A stretch of DNA of 64,000 nucleotides from Blastococcus sp. TF02-8 (lineage in GTDB: Bacteria > Actinomycetota > Actinomycetes > Mycobacteriales > Geodermatophilaceae): the NCBI RefSeq assembly GCF_003319175.1, contig NZ_QOHK01000005.1, positions 186,001-250,000 of the forward strand, written 5' to 3'. Both the position numbers and the translations under genes were made by a program. Within the stretch, counting starts at the first letter, position 1, and the number at the start of each line of letters is the position of its first letter. This document shows positions 25,825-34,407 of the stretch, one piece after another. The notes below the pieces were generated by a model that worked only from the letters and a program-made list of their open reading frames with translations, made no database searches and had not been told where the DNA came from.

Positions 25825-27050
25825 GGCGCTCCGCCGAGCAGCCCCGGCAGGTCGAAGCCGGCGGCGGCGAACCGCTCGGCGTGCGGCGGGTAGCCGTCGG
25901 CCCGCACGAGCCGACCCGCACGGCTGGTGAAGACGTCGGCGGTCTCGATCACGCCGTTCTCCGCGCGGCCCGGGAGCGCCACGATCTCACGGACCCGCCG
26001 TCGTCCGTCGGCGTCGGTGCCCACGTGCACGACCAGGTCGACGCTGGAGGCGACGGTGGGGACGACGAACGACGTCCCGATGTTCTCCCCGGCGAGCAAC
26101 GGCAGGGTGCACATCTTCACCACGGCCTCGCGGGCGCTGTTGGCGTGCAGCGTGCACATGCCCGGCAGCCCGGAGTTCAGCGCGATGAGGAGGTCGAGGC
26201 ACTCCTCCTGGCGGACCTCGCCGACGACGATCCGGGAGGGCCGCATGCGCAGCGCCTCCTTGACCAGGCGGCGCAGCGGGATCTCCCCGGCGCCCTCCAG
26301 ATTGGGCTGGCGGGTCTGCATCGAGACGACGTCGGGAAGCGGCACCCGGAGCTCGAACACCTCCTCGCAGGTGATGACCCGCTCCCGGGCGGGCACCGCG
26401 GCGCAGAGGCAGTTGAGCAGCGTGGTCTTGCCGGCCTGGGTGCCGCCGGAGACGAGGATGTTCAGGCCCGAGGCGACGGCGGCCTCGAGGAAGCGGGCCG
26501 CCGGGGCCGTGATGGTGCCGAGCGCCACCAGCTCGTCGAGCGAGTGCGCCTGCAGCACGAACTTCCGGATGTTGACCGCCATGTGGCGTCTGGTGATGTC
26601 CGGGATGACCACGTGGAGCCGCGAACCGTCGGGCATCATCGCGTCGACGAAGGGGGTCGACATGTCGATGCGTCGACCCGAGGTACGCAGCATCCGCTCG
26701 ACCAGGTCGGCCAGCTCGCCGGGGGCCAGGATCGTCGTCGTCAGCTCGCTGCGGCCCCGCCGGGCGATGAACACCCGGCCCGGCTCGTTGACCCAGATCT
26801 CCTCGATCTCCGGGTCGTCGAGGTAGCGCTGCAGCGGGCCGAAGCCGGCCACCCGGTCCAGGACGTCGCGGACCACGGACTCGACGTCACCGATCGGCGG
26901 CAGCGCGGAGGTCAGCGAGCGCTCGGAGTAGTCGGCGACGACGTCGCGCACGAGCAGGCGAACCGGGCCGGGGTCGAGGAACGGGTCGAGCCCACGCCGG
27001 CGGATCAGCTCGCGGACCTCACCGTCCACGACATCCAGAGCAGTCGGCAC
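25821..27050 (-). CDS. tadA: TadA/CpaF-type secretion ATPase
   Basis: 409-aa cytoplasmic hexameric ATPase for Flp pilus assembly. Walker A GGTQAGKTT, Asp box ERVITCEEVFEL, Walker B SRIVVGEVRQEECLDLL and His box GMCTLHANSAREAV are all visible. The N-terminal domain (GFGPLQRYLDDPEIEEIWVN) is typical of CpaF. First gene of the operon tadA-tadB-tadC-flp-tadE-tadE, whose members mostly overlap by 4 bp. The repeat at 27075-27170 lies just 25 bp upstream and must contain or abut its promoter. Confidence 0.95.
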   Translation of the reverse strand: MPTALDVVDGEVRELIRRRGLDPFLDPGPVRLLVRDVVADYSERSLTSALPPIGDVESVVRDVLDRVAGFGPLQRYLDDPEIEEIWVNEPGRVFIARRGRSELTTTILAPGELADLVERMLRTSGRRIDMSTPFVDAMMPDGSRLHVVIPDITRRHMAVNIRKFVLQAHSLDELVALGTITAPAARFLEAAVASGLNILVSGGTQAGKTTLLNCLCAAVPARERVITCEEVFELRVPLPDVVSMQTRQPNLEGAGEIPLRRLVKEALRMRPSRIVVGEVRQEECLDLLIALNSGLPGMCTLHANSAREAVVKMCTLPLLAGENIGTSFVVPTVASSVDLVVHVGTDADGRRRVREIVALPGRAENGVIETADVFTSRAGRLVRADGYPPHAERFAAAGFDLPGLLGGAP

Positions 27051-27074
27051 GCCATCCCCCGTCGAACCTGTTGA

Positions 27075-27170
27075 TCAACGGTCGGACTGTAAGGAAACGA
27101 ACCAGTCCGCGGGCCGCCGTTCACGGGTTCTGTGGACAACCGGGCGCCACGTCCACCCACGCGGGTGAAC
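27075..27170 (+). repeat. Intergenic repeat, copy 1 (upstream of tadA)
   Basis: 96 bp. By hand alignment it matches 27822-27916 with about seven differences, including an identical 40-bp core, and matches 44535-44612 with about three differences over 72 bp. The core contains TGTGGACAA, the reverse complement of the actinobacterial DnaA-box consensus TTGTCCACA. Copy 1 sits directly before tadA. Confidence 0.9.
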
Positions 27171-27293
27171 ACCCGGCTGGTCACGCCGCCGAGTCTCCGA
27201 GGTCGTGAAGACCCCGCGGCGACCAGGGCGGATCTTCTCCGATGCGGGTCGTGGTCCGATGCGCCCTAGAACCGACCCTGCGGCCCGTGCCGG

Positions 27294-27758
27294 TCAGCCG
27301 CGTCCTTGTCGACGCTGCTGCTTCGCCGCCTTCTTCGCTGCGGACCTCTCTCTACGCGCTGCCTCAGCCGCGGGCGACTCCCACACCTGCGACGCTCCCG
27401 CTATCGCGAGCATCACGACGAAGACACCGACCGCGACGGCGACGGCGTTGATCACCACGTTGTCAGGCTGCCAGAGCAACCAGAACGCTGCCGCTCCGAC
27501 CGCCACGACGAACACCACCGCGACGAGCGTGGACCACACGATGCGTCGGTCCGCCTTTCCCATCTCGCGATCGCGCAGCACTGTGAGTTCGTATGTGACC
27601 AGTTCGGCGAGGGGCTGCTGCAGATGTTCCGGCGTCTCCTTGAGCAGCTCCAGGTGACGGCGAGTGCGGCGGGCCAGGGTCGGCCATGCCAGCCGCCCGA
27701 GGATGCCAAGCAGCGGGACGGCGAGTACCTGTATCCACTCCGGGACCGCGCTCACCAC
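27294..27758 (-). CDS. Small membrane protein of unknown function
   Basis: 154 aa. An amphipathic N-terminus (VPEWIQVLAVPLLGILGRLAW) is followed by a charged segment, two TM helices (WSTLVAVVFVVAVGAAAFWLL and INAVAVAVGVFVVMLAIAGA) and a basic Lys/Arg-rich tail (ERSAAKKAAKQQRRQGRG), probably cytoplasmic. No family was recognised. It is a single gene enclosed between repeat copies 1 and 2, so it may have been carried there with them. Confidence 0.65.
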   Translation of the reverse strand: MVSAVPEWIQVLAVPLLGILGRLAWPTLARRTRRHLELLKETPEHLQQPLAELVTYELTVLRDREMGKADRRIVWSTLVAVVFVVAVGAAAFWLLWQPDNVVINAVAVAVGVFVVMLAIAGASQVWESPAAEAARRERSAAKKAAKQQRRQGRG

Positions 27759-27821
27759 TGGAACGCTAGCGGGCGTGTTCGATCACCCGACGCCTGCGGG
27801 CAGGGCACGGTCCTCCGAGGG

Positions 27822-27916
27822 TCAACGGTCGGACTGTAAGGAATCGATCAGTCCGCGGGCCGCCGTTCACGGGTTCTGTGGACAACCGGACGCCACGGCC
27901 ACCCGCGTGGGTGAAC
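27822..27916 (+). repeat. Intergenic repeat, copy 2 (left end of the island)
   Basis: 95 bp, same orientation as copy 1 and nearly identical in its core, including TGTGGACAA. It is followed to the right by a tadE fragment and then the island genes. The stretch 27759-28099 (341 bp) holds only this repeat and the fragment. Confidence 0.9.
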
Positions 27917-27993
27917 TCGTCAGTCACGCCGGCGGGACGGCGTGCGGCGACTGCCCTCCGCCCGGCCCGGGCGAGGAATCGGTGAGCTACGGC

Positions 27994-28050
27994 GGGAGCG
28001 GGATGCGCACGGTCACGCAGACGGAGGGCCCCTCCCCCGGCGTCAGTGTG
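27994..28050 (-). pseudogene. tadE fragment
   Basis: Translated on the minus strand this stretch gives LTPGEGPSVCVTVRIPLPP, close to LTPGEEFSVCVTVTVRIPLLP at the end of the intact TadE-like gene (about 22980-23040). The DNA matches over about 55 bp with a 6-bp gap. No start or neighbouring tad sequence remains. It is a broken-off duplicate of the tad locus. Confidence 0.75.
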
Positions 28051-28099
28051 CGGCTGCGGCCGTGGGTCTCGCCTGACGCTCGCCGCCGCACAGCACGGG

Positions 28100-28570
28100 T
28101 CACCGGGGCTGGGACACGCAAGGCTCCCGTCGCCGGGCGTACGTGATCTCCGCCCCGAGGCTGCGCAACATGCTGACCGACAGGTCGCCGAGGGCGTCGG
28201 CAGCCACGGGCTCGAGCATCGTCGCGAGCAGCGGGATCCCGATGTCGAACGTGACCTCGAACTCCACGCTGCACCCGCGATCCGCCGGCAGGACGCGCCA
28301 GCTCCCGACGAAGTGGGCGAGGTCCCCCTCGAGCTGGCTGAAGGAGACGCGCATGGACGCGTGGTCGATCGCATCCTGCTCGATCCACTCCAGACGCGCT
28401 CCCTTGAGGAGCACCGCCCAGCGGCTCAACCGAGGGCCGTCACCCTCCGGGAGCAGCACGACCTCCTGCACCTCCGGCATGAAGGACGGGTAGGAACCGA
28501 TGTCCAGGACAGCCGACCACACGTCGCTCGCGGGGCGGTCGACGGACAGGGCGGTGAAGACGGTGCGCAT
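28100..28570 (-). CDS. SRPBCC (START/polyketide-cyclase-like) protein
   Basis: 156 aa, ATG 28570. The helix-grip fold shows as RTVFTALSVDRPASDVWSAVLDIGSYPSFMPEVQEV, LSRWAVLLKGARLEWIEQDAI, FVGSWRVLPADRGCSVEFEVTFD and a long C-terminal helix. Members bind hydrophobic ligands; cyclases and aromatases of polyketide pathways and COQ10-type proteins belong here. Placed last in the island's minus-strand series, it may hold or cyclise an ACP-derived intermediate; this is inference. A 25-bp gap separates it from the preceding gene. Confidence 0.8.
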   Translation of the reverse strand: MRTVFTALSVDRPASDVWSAVLDIGSYPSFMPEVQEVVLLPEGDGPRLSRWAVLLKGARLEWIEQDAIDHASMRVSFSQLEGDLAHFVGSWRVLPADRGCSVEFEVTFDIGIPLLATMLEPVAADALGDLSVSMLRSLGAEITYARRREPCVSQPR

Positions 28571-28595
28571 CACATGCCTCCTGCTGCTTGCGCGC

Positions 28596-29093
28596 TCATG
28601 GGACGAGTGACATCCAGTCGAGAGCCGGAAGACCCTCCTGACCGCGGAGCGCTTCGATGTCGGCGGCGATCCGCACGTTGGGGAAGAAGCCGTCTGCACT
28701 GCGCAGAACGGGGATCCTCACGGGCAGCGCCGCCACGAGGAGCGCGTCCTCCGCGACCACCACGGCTCGCGCAGCGTCCGCGTCGGCCCTGCCCGCCCCG
28801 AACGCAACGGGGAGGGCCCGGGCGGCGGCGCACGACGTCGCCGTGCCCAGGGCGAGCTCCAACACATGCTCCAGCCGGGCAGGTGCCCCGACGAAGCCCG
28901 CGAGCGCCTGGTGGCAGTAGGTGATGGCGCTGAGAGCGCCGTGGCACGCCTCGACGACGGTTGGCCAGTCCTCTTCGGCGTACGCCGCGTCGATGTCACG
29001 GAAGCAACCCTGCACCGCCATGGCGTAGACCCAGCCGGCTCCGGCGCCGACGGTCGTGAACCACTGCACGTTGTACGAACCGGCGGCGCTCAC
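28596..29093 (-). CDS. Helical protein of unknown function, coupled to a nucleotidyltransferase
   Basis: 165 aa from GTG 29093, overlapping the nucleotidyltransferase gene by GTGA. The sequence is almost entirely alpha-helical (FRDIDAAYAEEDWPTVVEACHGALSAI, LEHVLELALGTATSCAAARAL, ARAVVVAEDALLVAALPV). No family was recognised. Small helical proteins encoded next to minimal nucleotidyltransferases are often their partners (HEPN-like), but the HEPN RNase motif R-x4-6-H was not found here, so that link is weak. Confidence 0.6.
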   Translation of the reverse strand: MSAAGSYNVQWFTTVGAGAGWVYAMAVQGCFRDIDAAYAEEDWPTVVEACHGALSAITYCHQALAGFVGAPARLEHVLELALGTATSCAAARALPVAFGAGRADADAARAVVVAEDALLVAALPVRIPVLRSADGFFPNVRIAADIEALRGQEGLPALDWMSLVP

Positions 29094-30130
29094 GCGGTCA
29101 CCCCCAGCCACAGGTTCGTTGCGGCCGTGTCGGCGGTGAGCGTCAGGTGCCTCATGCGCAGTCCCTCCAGCAACCGGTCGGCGGACGTCGCCGACAGGCA
29201 TTTCTCCAGCGAGCCCGAGACATCCGGCCAGGTCGGGCTGAGCATCTTGTGAGCAGACAGCAGGTAGCTCTCGCGCCCGACCGACACGACCTGTGCGGTC
29301 GGGTCGGGGGACACGAGCACCGCGAGCCCTGGGTCGACACGGCCGAGACCGGTCTCGTCGAGCAGCAGGTCGACGTCCCGGGACGTCCGAGCGGTGTAGG
29401 CGCTCCGGACGAACTCGGCATCGAGGGCGACCCTGCGGCACTGGGCGGGGAGCCACTTGTCGCCCGTCGCGAACCCACCCGCCGCACGGCACCGGGCCTC
29501 CACGAGAGAACGCGCCGCCCGCCGCCACAGATACGCCCTCGTGTCCTCGGAGGCGGCAGCGGACTCGGCAGCCAGCCATGCCACGGCGAGATTGAGCAGG
29601 AGATCCTCGAGAGCAGCCCGTACCAGGGAGCCGGCGATGACCTTCCCGGTGTCGTCGTCCAGCAGCTCGGGCGCCCCGCGGCGCAGCGGAACCGCCGTGA
29701 GCCAGCGGCTCCAGACCGAGCGCATCGGCGACGGTGGCGCACCGGCGGCCGTGACGGTGCCGACCGGCGTCTCAGCAACCGGGAACGACGCGGCTGCCTC
29801 TCGCACGGCCGCGAGGAGGCCGGTCGGGAACTGCTCGATGTCCACGGGTGTGTCGCCGTGGAAGAACAGGATCGAGGGCGACACCTCCTCCACCTTGTCG
29901 CTGAACATGTGGACGTCCACGTCGCTTCCGGCATTGCCCACCCCCGAAGCGAGCGATCCGACGAGGTAGGGCTCTCCCCCCTCGAGGACCGAGCCGCCCA
30001 GAGCCAAGACGTCCGAAGCCGTCATCCCGACCGGTCGCAGCGCCACATCCACGTCCCGTTGCGCCAGCATCGTCATCCACTCCCTCTCCGATGCGTGTCC
30101 GGCGAGCTCGGCGAGCTGCCGGTCGTTCAC
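29090..30130 (-). CDS. Nucleotidyltransferase-fold protein (NTase 1)
   Basis: 346 aa from GTG 30130, which overlaps the permease stop by GTGA. The DNA-polymerase-beta-like minimal nucleotidyltransferase motif is present: VGSLASGVGNAGSDVDVHMF, giving G58-S59 and Asp70-x-Asp72, and a later Asp97 in TPVDIEQF as third metal ligand. A long helical C-terminal region follows (LVRAALEDLLLNLAVAWLAAE). Enzymes of this fold transfer a nucleotide to a drug, protein or metabolite. The same island has a second such gene at 37481. The target is unknown; in this context modification of the product for biosynthesis or self-protection is plausible. Confidence 0.72.
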   Translation of the reverse strand: MNDRQLAELAGHASEREWMTMLAQRDVDVALRPVGMTASDVLALGGSVLEGGEPYLVGSLASGVGNAGSDVDVHMFSDKVEEVSPSILFFHGDTPVDIEQFPTGLLAAVREAAASFPVAETPVGTVTAAGAPPSPMRSVWSRWLTAVPLRRGAPELLDDDTGKVIAGSLVRAALEDLLLNLAVAWLAAESAAASEDTRAYLWRRAARSLVEARCRAAGGFATGDKWLPAQCRRVALDAEFVRSAYTARTSRDVDLLLDETGLGRVDPGLAVLVSPDPTAQVVSVGRESYLLSAHKMLSPTWPDVSGSLEKCLSATSADRLLEGLRMRHLTLTADTAATNLWLGVTA

Positions 30131-30888
30131 GTGCGCGTCTCCCACTGGAAGCGGAACCGGACGACGACAGCCGCTGCCAGGCCCCAGGCGAGCATCACCA
30201 CGAGGTGCGTCAGGGTCGCGGGGCCGTTCCCGGTGACCGGGCTGTAGGCGTCATGCATCCCGAGCAGGAAGTGTCGGACCGGCAGCAGCTCCGAGAACGA
30301 GGCGAGCAGGCTGCCCGGTCGCACCGGGAACAGCAGTCCGGAGGCGATCACCACCGGGAAGAAGACGCCGTTGACGACCGCCGGGGCGGCGTCCGCGTTG
30401 GGTAGCAGGGCCACGATCGCCAGCGCCATCGCGCTGAAGCTCCCTGCCCCGACCACCATCGTGACGAGGACGATCAGCGGGTCTCCCGGCCGGTCCAGAC
30501 CGTACGCCGCAGTGCCGATCGCGAGCGTCGCACCACCCAGGGCCATGGCGATCAGCAGCTGGTGGACGACGAGACCACCGACCAGCACCGTCGCCGGCAC
30601 CGGCGTCGTCCGGGCTTGCTTGAGGAGCCCGGAGTCGCGCCGTAGGACGAGGGTCATGGCGAGGTTCGTGTAGCACGCGCTCATGACCGCGAAGGCGGCC
30701 ACCGCGGGCACGAAGAACTGCTCGAACCGGCCGCCCGCGGGAGCCGAGGTCGCGTCGACGGTGAGAGAACCGACCACCAGCAGGAGGACGAGCGGGAAGG
30801 CCACCGTGAACGTCGCTGCTGCGGGGTTGCGCCGGAAGCTGCGCCACTCGTAGCCCAGCTGCACGCCGCACGTGCGGGCGATGGTCAT
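30127..30888 (-). CDS. ABC-2 type exporter permease
   Basis: 253 aa with about six TM segments (TFTVAFPLVLLLVVGSLTV, FFVPAVAAFAVMSACYTNLA, VLVGGLVVHQLLIAMALGGA, LIVLVTMVVGAGSFSAMAL, NGVFFPVVIASGLLFPV, LTHLVVMLAWGLAAAVVV). RRDSGLLKQARTTPVPATVLV is the cytoplasmic coupling segment of ABC-2 permeases (DrrB/NodJ-like). ATG 30888 overlaps the ATPase stop by 4 bp. With the ATPase it probably exports the island's product. Confidence 0.88.
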   Translation of the reverse strand: MTIARTCGVQLGYEWRSFRRNPAAATFTVAFPLVLLLVVGSLTVDATSAPAGGRFEQFFVPAVAAFAVMSACYTNLAMTLVLRRDSGLLKQARTTPVPATVLVGGLVVHQLLIAMALGGATLAIGTAAYGLDRPGDPLIVLVTMVVGAGSFSAMALAIVALLPNADAAPAVVNGVFFPVVIASGLLFPVRPGSLLASFSELLPVRHFLLGMHDAYSPVTGNGPATLTHLVVMLAWGLAAAVVVRFRFQWETRT

Positions 30889-31811
30889 GTCGCTCCAGAG
30901 GAGGCGTGGCCGGCTCCCGTGAGGGACATGTAGACCTCCTCGAGGCTGGGCCGCTTCACCTGGAGGTCGACCAGGTCGACGCCCACGGTCGCGGCCCAGT
31001 GCAGCAGCGCGTGCACGTCGGCGGGCACATCCCGCGAGTCGAGGACGTGCGTGCCGTCCGGAAGCAGCTGGGTGCAGCCCGGGACGGGCTGCTGGGAAGA
31101 CAGGGTGAAGGTGATGCGAGCCAGGCCCTGGGACAGCCGGTCCAGTTCCTGGTGCGTCCCGTCCGCGAGCGTCGCGCCACCCGACATGACGAGCAGCCGG
31201 TCGGCCAGCTGCTCGGCCTCGTCGAGGTAGTGGGTCGTCAGCAGAACGCCGGTGCCGTCGTCGCGGAGGCGTTGGATGAACGACCACGTGCTGCGCCGGG
31301 CCTCGGGGTCCAGGCCGGTCGTCGGCTCGTCGAGGAACAGCAACCGGGGACGACCGACGAGGGCGAGGGCCAGGTCCAGCCGGCGCTGCTGCCCGCCGGA
31401 CAGCCGACGCGTGAGCTGGCCGGCCAGCGGCACGAGGTCGACGAGCTCGAGGGCGTCCACCGGGTCGAGCGGCAGCCGGTAGTAGGAGGCGCGTTGCCGC
31501 ACCGACTCCAGCACGGTGAGGAAGGGGTCGAGCGCTGACTTCTGGAGGACGACCCCCACGTCCCGGCGCAGCTGCCTGCGCTGCTCGGGCACGCCGGGGT
31601 CGAGGCCCAGGACCCGCACCCGCCCCGCCGTCCGGCGACGCAGTCCCTCGAGCACCTCGATCGTCGTGGTCTTCCCCGCGCCGTTGGGGCCGAGCAGCGC
31701 GACGACCTCACCCTCGTGGACCTGCAGGTCCACGCCGCGCACGACCGCGTGGTCGCCGTAGGCCACCGTCAGCCCCTCGGCGTCGATGGCCAGACCGTGA
31801 CGGTGACTCAT
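30885..31811 (-). CDS. ABC exporter ATP-binding protein (DrrA-like)
   Basis: 308 aa from ATG 31811. Walker A GPNGAGKTT is at residues 41-49, signature RRLSGGQQRRLDLA, Walker B LLFLDEPTTGLDPEAR and switch His in LLTTHYLDEAEQLADR. After the ATPase domain the extra C-terminal domain of drug-resistance DrrA-type proteins ends PSLEEVYMSLTG. Its start overlaps the SDR stop by 4 bp. It energises the permease encoded next. Confidence 0.92.
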   Translation of the reverse strand: MSHRHGLAIDAEGLTVAYGDHAVVRGVDLQVHEGEVVALLGPNGAGKTTTIEVLEGLRRRTAGRVRVLGLDPGVPEQRRQLRRDVGVVLQKSALDPFLTVLESVRQRASYYRLPLDPVDALELVDLVPLAGQLTRRLSGGQQRRLDLALALVGRPRLLFLDEPTTGLDPEARRSTWSFIQRLRDDGTGVLLTTHYLDEAEQLADRLLVMSGGATLADGTHQELDRLSQGLARITFTLSSQQPVPGCTQLLPDGTHVLDSRDVPADVHALLHWAATVGVDLVDLQVKRPSLEEVYMSLTGAGHASSGAT

Positions 31812-32827
31812 GCGACGAACCGCCACGGCTCCGGTGTGCGGGACGCCAGCCGGGGTTTGCGCTCGGCCCAGTAGCGGACCGAGCTGCTCAGGACCTCCGC
31901 CGGGTTCTCGACCAGCGATGTGGCACTGAACGGGCGACTCATGCTCGTATAGCTCTCGAACATCCCGAGCAACCGGACGCCCTCCTGCTGGAGCGGCGTC
32001 AGGTACTGGTCGCTCAACGGGCGGAAGAACCGGTGCCAGCTCCCGGGGTCGATCGTTGGGGGGACCTCGATGGGAGCGATACGCCGGTCGCGCCGCCACT
32101 CGTTGAGGGTCTCGCAGACCACGGTCACGAAGACCTCGAGCGTGAGCGCCGCAGCGCCTGCGCCGATCACGACCGGCTGGTCACGGGGCTCGGAGAGTGC
32201 CGCTGCTGCGATCGAGGCAGCCACCTCGTCGACGGCCGCGATCTCTGCGAAGCCGCCAGGGGACCCGATGAGGGCGGCCGCCATGCCGGACGTCAGGGCC
32301 TGGAGCACCGTGTAGGGCCCGGAGAACCGCGAGATACGACCCGTCCCGCGACTACCCAGCACCAGGGGAGGCCGGACGATCGTCAGCCGACCGGCCCGCC
32401 GGCGCGCGATCAGCTCGCACTCGGCCTTCGACCACTCGTAACTGTTGCGGAACCCCTGCCAGGGCGAGGTGCGCTCACCGTGCTCGCCCTCGACATAGGC
32501 GGTCGAGACGTGCACCAGGTGCGTCTCGTCGTCGATGAGGTCGAGCACGGCGCCGAGCGGCACGATGTTGGCAAGGGTCGCCTCGTCCTTCGTCATGGTC
32601 CAACGCGTCGAGGCGGCGGTGTGGACGACGACGTCCCAGTGCGTCCGCAGCGACTCTGGCACCGACTCGCGTCCGATGTCCCAGTGGACGTCCACCAGGT
32701 CGGACGGGCGGCGGCCGACCGTCACCAGGTCGACGTCCGGTCTCAGTGCCGCGGCAACTGCGGTGCCGACCACGCCCGTCGCGCCGGTGAGAAGGACTCG
32801 CGGCGCGGTTCCGGCTGCCCTAGACAA
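31808..32827 (-). CDS. Extended SDR, fatty-acyl/thioester-reductase-like
   Basis: 339 aa. Rossmann motif LLTGATGVVG is at about residues 12-21. VVHTAAST, LVHVSTAYVEGEHGE, the catalytic Y-x3-K of NSYEWSKAECELIAR and IVRPPLVLGSRGTGRISRF match the NAD-binding-4 family (fatty-acyl-CoA reductases and R domains of carboxylate reductases and NRPSs). Downstream of ACP and ketosynthase this suggests reductive release of an ACP-bound acyl chain as aldehyde or alcohol. It overlaps the ketosynthase gene by 8 bp. An epimerase-type role is the alternative. Confidence 0.8.
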   Translation of the reverse strand: MSRAAGTAPRVLLTGATGVVGTAVAAALRPDVDLVTVGRRPSDLVDVHWDIGRESVPESLRTHWDVVVHTAASTRWTMTKDEATLANIVPLGAVLDLIDDETHLVHVSTAYVEGEHGERTSPWQGFRNSYEWSKAECELIARRRAGRLTIVRPPLVLGSRGTGRISRFSGPYTVLQALTSGMAAALIGSPGGFAEIAAVDEVAASIAAAALSEPRDQPVVIGAGAAALTLEVFVTVVCETLNEWRRDRRIAPIEVPPTIDPGSWHRFFRPLSDQYLTPLQQEGVRLLGMFESYTSMSRPFSATSLVENPAEVLSSSVRYWAERKPRLASRTPEPWRFVA

Positions 32828-34058
32828 CGCTCGGTACCAGGACGAGCGATGCGTTCAGACCGCCGAAGCCGAAGCTGTTCGAGATGGCCGGCCCGGTTCC
32901 GATGCGGCGGGCCGCCCCCTGGACGACGTCGACCACGCCCTCACCTACGACATGGTTGGCGACGGGCGGCACGAGGTTCTCCCGTCCGGAGAGCAGCGTG
33001 ATGATCGCCTCGAACGCACCGGCAGCGCCGATCATGTGACCCGTCACGCCCTTCGTCGCCGTGACGGGAGTGCCCTCGGGAACCACAGACCTGATCACGA
33101 CCGCCTCGGTGCGGTCGTTCAGGACGGTGCTCGTCCCGTGCGCATTGACGTGCGTGACATCAGCCGGATCCACACCGGCGTCCGCGAGCGCCAGCTCCAT
33201 GCACCGGCGCGCTACGTCGCCGGGGCCAGGCGCGACGACGTGGAAGGCGTCGCAGGTGCTGCCGTAGCCGGCCACCTCACCGTAGATGCGAGCGCCTCGG
33301 CGAACCGCAGCCTCCCACTCCTCGAGGACCACGAACGCGGCGCCCTCCCCCATCACGAAACCGTCGCGGCTCTCGTCGAACGGGCGGGACGCCCGTTCCG
33401 GGTCGTCCGTCCGCTCGGACAGCGCGCCCAGTCGCCAGAACGCCGTCAGGACCAGGGGGTGCAGGACGGCGTCCACGCCTCCGGCGACCGCGACGTCGCA
33501 GGACCCCGACCGGATCTTGCTCGCAGCCTCCCCGATCGCCGTCGCACCGCTCGCGCACGCAGTGGCGAATGTCAAGGACGGGCCACATACGGCCAGCGCC
33601 AGGGAGATCTGCGCCGCCGCCGAGCTCGGCATGAAGGTCGGGACCGCGTGTGCGGGGATGTCGAGCTCAGCGTCCTGCAGCGTGCGGACCATCTCGACGA
33701 TTCCGAAGAGCCCACCGGCACCGGTTCCGACGAACACGCCGCACCCGGGCACGTCGTCCAGCTCCAGCTTGGCGTCCTCCACCGCGTCGCGCGCCGCCGC
33801 GAGGCCGAGCATGGTCGGTCGGTCCATCCTGCGCAGCACCCGCTCGGCGAAGTACGCCCGAGGCTCGAAGTCCACCACCGGACAGCCGAAGGTCACGGGC
33901 GCGTCGCACAGCACGTCGAGGCGCCTCGCCAGGGACTGGCCCGCCAGCACCGCCGACCAGGCATCGTCGACCGTCGCACCTGCAGGCGTCTTGACGCCCA
34001 TCCCGGTCACCGCGACGCGACGCCGCACGCCGGCTGACGCCTCTCCGCCGGTCGTCAC
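32820..34058 (-). CDS. Beta-ketoacyl-ACP synthase (FabF-type)
   Basis: 412 aa, complete condensing enzyme. Cys168 (FATACASGA), His307 (NAHGTST) and His341 (GVTGHMIGAAG) form the catalytic triad; the C-terminus has SNSFGFGGLNASL. It is of FabF/KS-alpha length, but no KS-beta (chain length factor) partner is encoded nearby, which separates it from aromatic type II polyketide clusters. Preceded by ACP with a 4-bp overlap. It probably performs one or a few condensations on ACP-bound chains. Confidence 0.93.
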   Translation of the reverse strand: MTTGGEASAGVRRRVAVTGMGVKTPAGATVDDAWSAVLAGQSLARRLDVLCDAPVTFGCPVVDFEPRAYFAERVLRRMDRPTMLGLAAARDAVEDAKLELDDVPGCGVFVGTGAGGLFGIVEMVRTLQDAELDIPAHAVPTFMPSSAAAQISLALAVCGPSLTFATACASGATAIGEAASKIRSGSCDVAVAGGVDAVLHPLVLTAFWRLGALSERTDDPERASRPFDESRDGFVMGEGAAFVVLEEWEAAVRRGARIYGEVAGYGSTCDAFHVVAPGPGDVARRCMELALADAGVDPADVTHVNAHGTSTVLNDRTEAVVIRSVVPEGTPVTATKGVTGHMIGAAGAFEAIITLLSGRENLVPPVANHVVGEGVVDVVQGAARRIGTGPAISNSFGFGGLNASLVLVPSVV

Positions 34059-34318
34059 GGCTGCGCCGCGGGGTGTGCCTGCTGCGTCCGGAGCAGCCGG
34101 ATGACGTCCTCGACCGTGCCCGCCCGCGCGAAGTCGTCGGGGTGGATCCGGACGGCCAGGTCCCGCTCGAGCGCCGCGCCGACGTCCAGCAGCTCCAGGC
34201 TGTCCAGGCCGAGGTCGCGCAAGTTCGTCCGGAGGCCGATGTCCGGCGCGTCTGCGCCGAGGACCTCCGCCATGCGGGTCCCTACCAGCTCCAGCAGCTC
34301 GATATCTGAATGCGTCAT
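34055..34318 (-). CDS. Acyl carrier protein
   Basis: 87 aa from ATG 34318 behind GGTAGAGGG. LRDLGLDSLELLDVGAALE carries the phosphopantetheine Ser40 in the DSL motif; helix I is IELLELVGTRMAEVLG. It would need the PPTase at the other end of the island for activation. First gene of the second coupled block ACP-KS-SDR-ABC-ABC-NTase. Confidence 0.92.
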   Translation of the reverse strand: MTHSDIELLELVGTRMAEVLGADAPDIGLRTNLRDLGLDSLELLDVGAALERDLAVRIHPDDFARAGTVEDVIRLLRTQQAHPAAQP

Positions 34319-34407
34319 CCCTCTACCTCGGCTCTTGTGTTCAGGAAGTACCGTGCGGCTTGTTCGGCGAAGATCCGACGTTCGTGGCGAAGACGCAGAG
34401 GACGCGC

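Noticed and set aside
27075-27170. tRNA or CRISPR repeat in the intergenic repeats
   Set aside because: No cloverleaf can be folded by eye, and copies are far apart with no spacer array.
32820-34318. Classical aromatic type II polyketide synthase
   Set aside because: Only one ketosynthase and an ACP; no chain-length factor partner.
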